Assembly: GCA_015680685.1 (NCBI GenBank)
Contig: MNCI01005810.1
Span: forward strand, 563,517 to 627,516
Source of the DNA: Gnetum montanum
Lineage: Eukaryota; Streptophyta; Gnetopsida; Gnetales; Gnetaceae
Length of the DNA stretch: 64,000 bases
Reading direction: 5' to 3'
In this document: piece after piece, positions 57,357-64,000 of the stretch
Position numbering within the stretch: position 1 is the first letter of the stretch
Layout: the number at the start of each line of letters is the position of its first letter
Notes under the pieces: model-generated
What the model saw: only the letters and a program-made list of their open reading frames with translations
Databases searched by the model: none
Told to the model about the DNA's origin: nothing
Position numbers and translations under genes: made by a program

Positions 57357-58795
57357 TTGGCCCCTCTTTGTTGATGCTTGGAGAAATCGACCTGAGAAGC
57401 GTCGACAAAGAAGTGCAAAACACCACAAGCAACTTGATAGAAATATTGTCTGTTAGCACTTGGCGAGATGTCATCACATCATGTTCAGTAGTACACGGGA
57501 CTGTGGGAAATGAATTTTGTAGCTAGATAGGGAAATGGAGATTGTGGGGATTAGGGAGAAATCAAGGGGTTTGTGCATGGTGAAGGGGATGGTATGGTGT
57601 GTATATGGGTCATGTTGGTCTTTGTCAATAGCCATTGCCTAGTAGAATTGAAACCAAGACATGAGGTGTACATTCTTTGGCAGAACAAGATTCTTGTTTA
57701 GTGTTTTAGGAGGACTTGTTGGCATAGCCAAAGCCATGTGATGATGCGTTGCATTCTTTAGAGGAACAGGTCCACCGTTTAATGTTAAAGGGAACCTGTT
57801 GGCGAAGAGCCAAAGCCACCCAATGAGATGTTACTTGAGTGTTCGAGACATGAGATGTTTTTTTTTTGAAAGGCTTTGTCTTGATCTTGTACTCATGTTC
57901 GAGTGTCATGTTATGTGTTGCAACTACTTAAAAGTGTTCTAGTATGCAACTGTGTGCTCAAAGTTTTGGGTGTACTGGGTGTATCAGGAGTGTGGCTGGA
58001 GTGTGGTTGAGTAGAATATGTTGAGGAATAGAGTGGAAATGTAACGGGAAATGGGGATGTACTGGCTTGATTAACCTGGTTATGTGTGTTAGGAACAATA
58101 TGGTGCCTTGCTGCTGTGACGAAGTGCATTCTCGTATGAACACTTCTGAGTGTCATCCTGCAAACACAACTCCAAGAAGATAAGAAACCCATGAGTGAGT
58201 AAGCAAGCTTAGACTTAAATAAGGACTGATGAAACAAAGGCACCAAATGAGATTTCAGGCACTGTATACGAATAGCAGCAATTGTGTTAGGATCGGCTGA
58301 TGGCGAGCAATTCAGCGGCTCTGATGAAGTTTGAATGCCACCACAGATCAAGGAACTAGAGATGAAATTACTAGTTTATAGTCATGGTTATCATCATGGG
58401 TTAGTTTTATGTCATGACCTGTTGGACATTTCCCGTTAAGCATCATGGTGGATGGTACGTTGCCAGATTCTAGTCCTGGCAGACCATGAAGAGACAAACC
58501 AGTTTATAGTCTTAGTGGACTCTGGTGAATGTGACTGTGGCAGTTTACTATTGTGCTGGATGGGTGCTAGTTTATTGTCATTGCAAACATGTTGTGGTAT
58601 CAATTTACCGTCATGATGCCAGGACGAGTTGTGGTATCAGTTTACCATCATGATGCCAGGACAAGCTATGGTATCAGTTTACCAATATGATGCTAGGACG
58701 AGCTATGGTATCAGTTTACCATCATGATGCCAGGACAACCTGTGGTATCAGTTTACCGTCATGATGCCAAGATGAGCACGTACCTCAGTCCATGC
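57357..58795 (-). other. PPT and 3' UTR of element D, array at 58370-58790
   Basis: Minus-strand PPT AACAAAGAGGGGCCAA at 57357-57373. The 3' UTR holds 80-bp direct units and, next to pol, about ten copies of GTATCAGTTTACC(A/G)TCATGATGCC-type units. No gene seen. Confidence 0.68.
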
Positions 58796-59165
58796 TCAAA
58801 CATGGAATAGTTTCAAGAACAAGTGACTGGTTGGGTTTGGAAGGTCATTCCCTTCCATGTTAGCTAATTTGAATGCTCCGTTGTCGTACACTTTGGTTAC
58901 CAAGTAGAGCCCTTCCCAGTTGGCTAAGAATTTATCCAGGTGTTCCCTAATGGCTTTGAGCACAAGGTCACCTTCCTTGATAGGGTGCTTATGAACATCG
59001 TACCAATGGCATTGTCATTGTCATTTTTGATACCATTCAATCTGATCTAGTTCACATATGCATTCCTCCTCCATCAAGTCTAAGTCAATGATGCATAGGT
59101 CATTGTTTTGCCCTTAGTTGAGGAGTCCAGAAAGTGTGATCCTTAAGGATGGTACCTGTAATTCC
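58796..59165 (-). pseudogene. pol: Element D pol, C-terminal fragment
   Basis: Minus-strand end of integrase (stop at 58796 after LKLFHV; upstream FSANWEGLYLV and the poorly preserved QIEWYQK block). Cut at 59165/59166 by the LTR of E; attcc (59161-59165) is the predicted target duplication. The rest of D lies beyond the window. Confidence 0.78.
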
Positions 59166-60440
59166 TGTACCATCCGAAATTGTTGGTCTCCAGCTGGAAG
59201 GAAACAGAAATCGGGGGATCACCAAACACACACAGAAGACCCTACCTTCGCTTGAGGGCAAGCTAGAATTAACAAAGGCATAGTACCTTGAATGGTCCAC
59301 ACGCAGATCAGGCAAGGATTTTCCCAAATGTACACTGAAGTGCTATACGCTGGGTTATATGTAAATGGTGTAACAGGCATAAAGCAGAGCGTAAACAGCG
59401 TAACTAATGCAAACGCAGCGTAAACGTAAAACAGCGTAAACAGTACACATACAACAATTAATGCAAACTGTAACAGATTTTAGGAAGAAAATGTAACAAT
59501 GGTATTTCAAAATGAAAGTTACAATGCACCGGTCTAACGCAGTTGTGGCTTTGACATAAAGCAGACAAATAGCCATGGTGGATGCAGGGATGACTGTGGG
59601 CTGGTTCAAACCATAGGCATAGCATAGAGGCTGTATGCTCAGCATATAGGGTTGAAGTCCAACGTACAAGGCTCTCTGCTCTAGTTCTTAGCATCTCTGT
59701 TTTTCTCTGGTTTGCTCAAAATTGCCAACCGACCCTGAATCTAGTGAAAAATTGGGATTTTTATACAGGTTTTGATGTTAGACTCTGGTTGGGGAAATGT
59801 CGCATGTTGACTAGGTGCGAAAGAATAAAATTTACAAGTGTACATGTTACATTTGCTAGGCGTATATGCTGTATCAGGTGGGCATATACGCTGGGTGTAT
59901 ACGCTGGTGTATGCTGGGCATATACGCTAGTGGATGCTAGGCATATACACTGATGGATGCTGGATGTATATGCTGGGCATATACACTGATGGATGCTCTA
60001 TTCATGTGAATTGCTGCCTTGTACCAAATCTTGCTCTGCAGTGCTGTTTCCATCTTCAGGGATTGCATGCTGGGCGTATGCATCAGTCGTACAGGCTTAT
60101 TGTACTTGTGAGACGTGTACGCTGGGCGTCTACGGTGGGCATCTATGTTGTGAATGCAATCTGGGGCATATACGCTGGGCGTATATGCTGAGAACATCGA
60201 GCGTATACGTTGAAAATACATACTTAGTGTAAACTAAGTATTTTAAACTCCGGAGTTGCCAGGTTTGATGGTAGATGTTGTCGTGGTCATCGACAAGTCC
60301 CAAGGAACTACTCCTCGTTGAGTTCAACTCTGCTTGAAGCTGTTTGTGGGGTTCTCAAGCTTTAGTCATGCTGGGGAGCATCGTGACTTAGCTTGATTCT
60401 TTTTTGAAAAGTACTAAGCTCAAAATTTTGTGGTGTTTCA
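59166..60440 (-). repeat. 3' LTR of element E
   Basis: Minus strand: starts TGAAACACCACAAAATTTTG at 60440 and ends CGGATGGTACA at 59166, 1275 bp. U3 motif field 59850-60220. TATAAAA-type box near 59757. Confidence 0.88.
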
Positions 60441-61885
60441 TTGGCCCCTCTTTGTTGACACTTGGAGGAATTGACCCAAGAAGCGTCGACAAAAAAGTGC
60501 AAAACACCACAAGCAACTCGATGAAGACTTCATCCTTTGTTGCATGACTAGACATCATCGCACCATGTTCAGTAGTACATAGGATTGGAGAAGTAAAACT
60601 TGTAGCTGGAGATTTTGGAGATTGGGAACTGATCAAGGGACTGTGCTTGGTAAAGGGGATGCACTAGTGTGTATCATGTTGATCCTTGTCAATAGCCATT
60701 ATTTAGCAGACTCGGAATCAAGGCATGCGATATGCGTCCTTTGGTGGAACAAAACTCTTGGTTAGTGTCCAAGAGGACTTGCTGGCAAGACCAAAGCCAT
60801 GTGAGAATGTGTTGCATTCTTTACAGGAGCAGGACCCTTGTTTAGTGTTTAAAGAGGAACCTATTGGCAGAGAGCCAAATCCATGAAACTAGCCATGCAA
60901 CTAGATGTTTCTTGATCATTTTAGGCATGAGTGTTTGCTTTTGAGGCAACTACCATCCAATCTTGTGTTTTATATGGGAAGGGACGATTTTTTTTAAGAA
61001 GAAGCTTTGTTTTGATCTTGTACTCATGCTCAAGTGCTATGTTGTGTGTTGCAACTGCTTCAAAGTATTACAGTGTGCAACAGCATGCTCAAAGTTTTGA
61101 GTGCACTGGGTGTATCAGAGGTGTGGCTGAGTAGAGTATGTTGATGAATAGATAGGAAATATACTGGGAAATGGGGATGTACTAGTGAATGGCTTGATTT
61201 AGTCTTGCCACATGTGCTGTGAACAACGTCTCACCTTGCTACTTATGACGAAGTGCATTCTTGTACGAACACCTCTGAGTGTCATCCTGCAAACACAACT
61301 CCAAAAAGGCAATGAAACCATGAATGAATAAGCAAGCTTAGACTTAAAATAGCTACTGATGACATGAAGGCATCGAATGAGAGTTCAGGCACTATGTATG
61401 AATGACGGCAATGTTGTTAAGATCGGCTGATGGCAAGCGATGCAGTGATTCTGATGAAGTTTGAATGCAGCCATGAAGCATCAGAGATGAACTTGCTAGT
61501 TTATAGTCTTAGCAGACTATAATGGATTAGTTTTATGTCATGACCTGTTGGACGTTGCCCATTTAGCGTCGTGGCAGACGGTACATTTCTAGTTTTCAGT
61601 CTTGGCGGACCGTGAAGAGGCAAACCAGTTTATAGTCTTAGCGAACTCCGGCAAGTGAAACTGTGGTAGTTTACTATCATACTAGACAGGTGCTAGTTTA
61701 TTGTCATTGCAGACGTTCTATGGTATTAGTTTACTGTCATGATGCCAGGACGAACGATTGTATCAATTTTAAGTCATGATTCTAGGACTACTCTATGGTA
61801 TCAGTTTACTGTCATGATTCCAAGATGAGCTGTGGTATTAGTTTATAGTCATGATGCCAGGACTCGCATGTACTTGAGCCTGTAC
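60441..61885 (-). other. PPT and 3' UTR of element E, array at 61497-61862
   Basis: PPT on the minus strand at 60441-60457. From 61140 on, the sequence parallels bases 1-660 of the window (same 3' UTR in A). The array shows AGTTTATAGTCTTAGCAGAC-type units. No gene seen. Confidence 0.7.
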
Positions 61886-64000
61886 TCAAATATGGAATGG
61901 TTTCAAGAACAAGTGATTGGTTGGATTTGCGAGCTCATTTCCTTCCATATTAGCTAACTTGAATGCTCCATTGTCATATGCTTTGGTGACCAAGTAGGGC
62001 CCTTCCCAGTTGGCTGAGAATTTGTCCGGGTGTTCCCAAATGGCCTTAAGTACAAGGTCACCTTCTTTGATGGGATGCTTATGATTGTCATGCTGATGGT
62101 GTTGTTGTTGCTATTTTTGGTACCATTCGATCTGATCGAGTGCACGTGTGCATTCCTCCTCCACCGAATCCAAGACAATGATGTGTAGATCATTATTTTG
62201 CTCTTCATCCAAGAGTCCGAAAAGTGTGATCCTTAAAGATGGTACCTGCAATTCTAAGGGTAAAACATCTTCTGAATCGTAAACAAGGCTATACGGTGTT
62301 TTACCTGTTGAGGTCTGATGCATAGTACGATATGTTCACAATGTGTATACCAACTATTCGTGCCACCTTCGCTTGCTTTGGGTAAGCATCTTTTTGAGTA
62401 TTGTAATAATGATTTTGTTTTTTGCCTATGCTTTCCCATTACTCTGAGGGTAGTAAGGGGATGAAAATGAGTTTTTGATCCCCATACTTTCACAAAAAGT
62501 TTTGGTTTCGGCACTGCTAAATTACGGCCCATTGTCAGTGATGATGGTCATGGGGATGCCAAAACGTGTCACAATATTCTCAAGAATGAAGTTGCATACG
62601 TGTTTAGACGTGATTTTTCGAAGGGGAACAGCCTCTACCCACTTCGTGAAATATTCTGTTGCGGTTATGATGAAACTATGCCCTGCAGAAGATGAGGGTG
62701 TTATTGGTCCGATAAGGTCTAACCCCCACTTTTGAAAGGGCCATGTGATTTGTGCTGTATGCAACTCATTTGGTGGGACATGGATTAGATTACTATGTCT
62801 TTGATAAGTACTTCATGTTCTAGCCTTGAAGAGGCAGTCATACTCCATGTGTGGCCAATAATAGCCTAAGCATCTAATCTTTGTTGCCATTGCTTTTGGT
62901 GCTATGTGTCCTCCGCATAGTCCATCATGTACTTGCTCAACAATGGTTTGGGAATCAGTGCTACTAAAGCACGTTAGCAATATGCCTTCGTAGGATCGAC
63001 GACACAATGTGTCTCCTACCAGTGCATATTGTTTAGAACGTTTTTGTATTGTGTCTTTTTGTGCATTCGTTAAGTGTTGCGGTGTTTCACCGTGTAGAAG
63101 GTACTCTTTTATGTCGTCATACCATTCTATCACGTGTGTTGTACTAACGGATGCAATTGGAAACATATCAAGAGTATTAGTTATTGGTTCGGTATAATTG
63201 ATTATGGAGCTTGGTAATGTATGGAACATGTCAGGCGATATGTTTAACGCTAAGGTGGCTAACGCGTCTGCGATGGTATTATCATTTTTAGAGACGTGTT
63301 GCATATCGATGTTTTCAAATTGCCTCATTAAATGTTTGGCTAAGTCACAGTATGGTTGTAAATGTTGCACTTTGCATGTATAAATATTTGTGACTTGGTT
63401 CAAAACCAATTGTGAATCTCCTCTGACCACAAGTCGTGTGATGTCTGAAGCCAGTGCTGCCGTGAGACCTCTAAGGAGACCTTTGTACTCTACTATGTTG
63501 TTGGTACAGTGAAAGTTGAAACGATAAGCAAAGGGTCTGATCTCCCTGGAGGCATAGGTGATGACAGCGGCAGCACTTCCCCCTCGAGAGGTGGATGCTC
63601 TATCAAAGTTTAGAATGGCATCATAGTCATTGGGTACTATGTCTATTGCACTTACATTTTCATCTGGGAATTCTGGCACTATCGTTGCTTGATCATGCGT
63701 TGGTGACGTGGTCATTTGATTTGCTATGGCTTGACCCTTAACTGATGATTGTGTTATGTAATGTAGGTCAAACTCGGCTATCATGGCTTTCCAATGGGCT
63801 ATTTGACTTGTCTCGTAAATATTTCTGGTAATGGCTCTGAGCACATTATCCTTGCAGATTATGTTAACCTGATTATGGAAGAGGTAATGTCACCATTTCT
63901 TTAGAGAAAAGATCAGGGCTAAACACGACCTCTCCACCTCATTATACCTTTTCTCATGGGCAACTAACGCATGGCTTAAGTAATAGACAGGGACTTCGAT
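61886..64000 (-). pseudogene. pol: Element E pol, C-terminal half (continues past window)
   Basis: Minus strand, stop at 61886 after LKPFHI. The archaic RNase H and integrase HHCC block are open together at 63844-62813 (NFDRASTSRGGSAAAVITY, RGDSQLVLNQV, VHDGLCGGHIAPKAM). Integrase core at 62764-62522 (GLDLIGPITPS, TIITDNGP), then a frameshift near 62500 and the C-terminal part 62323-61900. RNase H 1 starts at the window edge (YYLSHALVAHEKRYNEV near 63950). Very similar to A. Confidence 0.87.

Noticed and set aside
1-64000. env-like, chromodomain, tRNA, rRNA or ordinary host genes
   Set aside because: No supporting motif seen on either strand outside the retrotransposon modules described.

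Overview
The window is plant (streptophyte) repeat DNA. It is almost wholly made of nested Ty3/gypsy LTR retrotransposons of the OTA branch (Tat/Ogre-like), judged by gag with a C-x2-H...GH-x-T-x2-C knuckle, RT with the SFMDGFSRYNQI block, a second 'archaic' RNase H and an integrase core. I see no ordinary single-copy host gene, rRNA, tRNA or CRISPR. The species cannot be named from this sequence. All copies carry stops and frameshifts, so most genes are listed as pseudogenes.

Layout. Element A (minus strand) fills 1-8759 and 25117-33730. It is split by element B (plus strand, 8760-25116), which has TG...CA LTRs of 1212 and 1230 bp and a perfect 5-bp target duplication (ctact). A itself sits in the gag of element F (33731-36857, minus). 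F shares one LTR (36858-38823) with element G (minus, internal region 38824-51515). G's 5' LTR (from 51516) is broken at 53086 by a plus-strand LTR (H). H is broken at 54380 by element D (minus), whose 3' LTR holds a solo LTR (I, 55085-56482). D's pol is broken at 59166 by element E (minus), which runs off the window. A 70-N gap at 31903-31972 is flanked by an identical 1249-bp duplication that is probably an assembly artefact.

Central observation. In the three elements where the region is visible (A, B, G), the protease and the reverse transcriptase are separated by a gene on the OPPOSITE strand. It has its own TATA box, spliceosomal introns at matching positions and phases, a first intron full of palindromic GCGTATACGC-type motifs, and a product related to plant FCP1-like (NIF/HAD) phosphatases whose catalytic aspartates are replaced. 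In A and B a long coiled-coil C-terminal region follows; in G the gene appears to stop after exon 3. Short degenerate 'AGTTTAAGGCC' arrays bracket this gene on both sides, and a third array follows pol. The motif in the LTR matches the motif in intron 1 within each family (GCGTATACGC in A/B, GCTACGCTATGC in F/G).

Inferred working model: the sense transcript from the LTR gives Gag, a PYVVRVPP-repeat linker, protease and then RT-RNaseH-aRNaseH-integrase, perhaps by splicing out the PR-RT interval as in Ogre elements. The antisense gene is expressed from its own promoter. Its introns would survive retrotransposition because they are not in splicing orientation in the genomic RNA.
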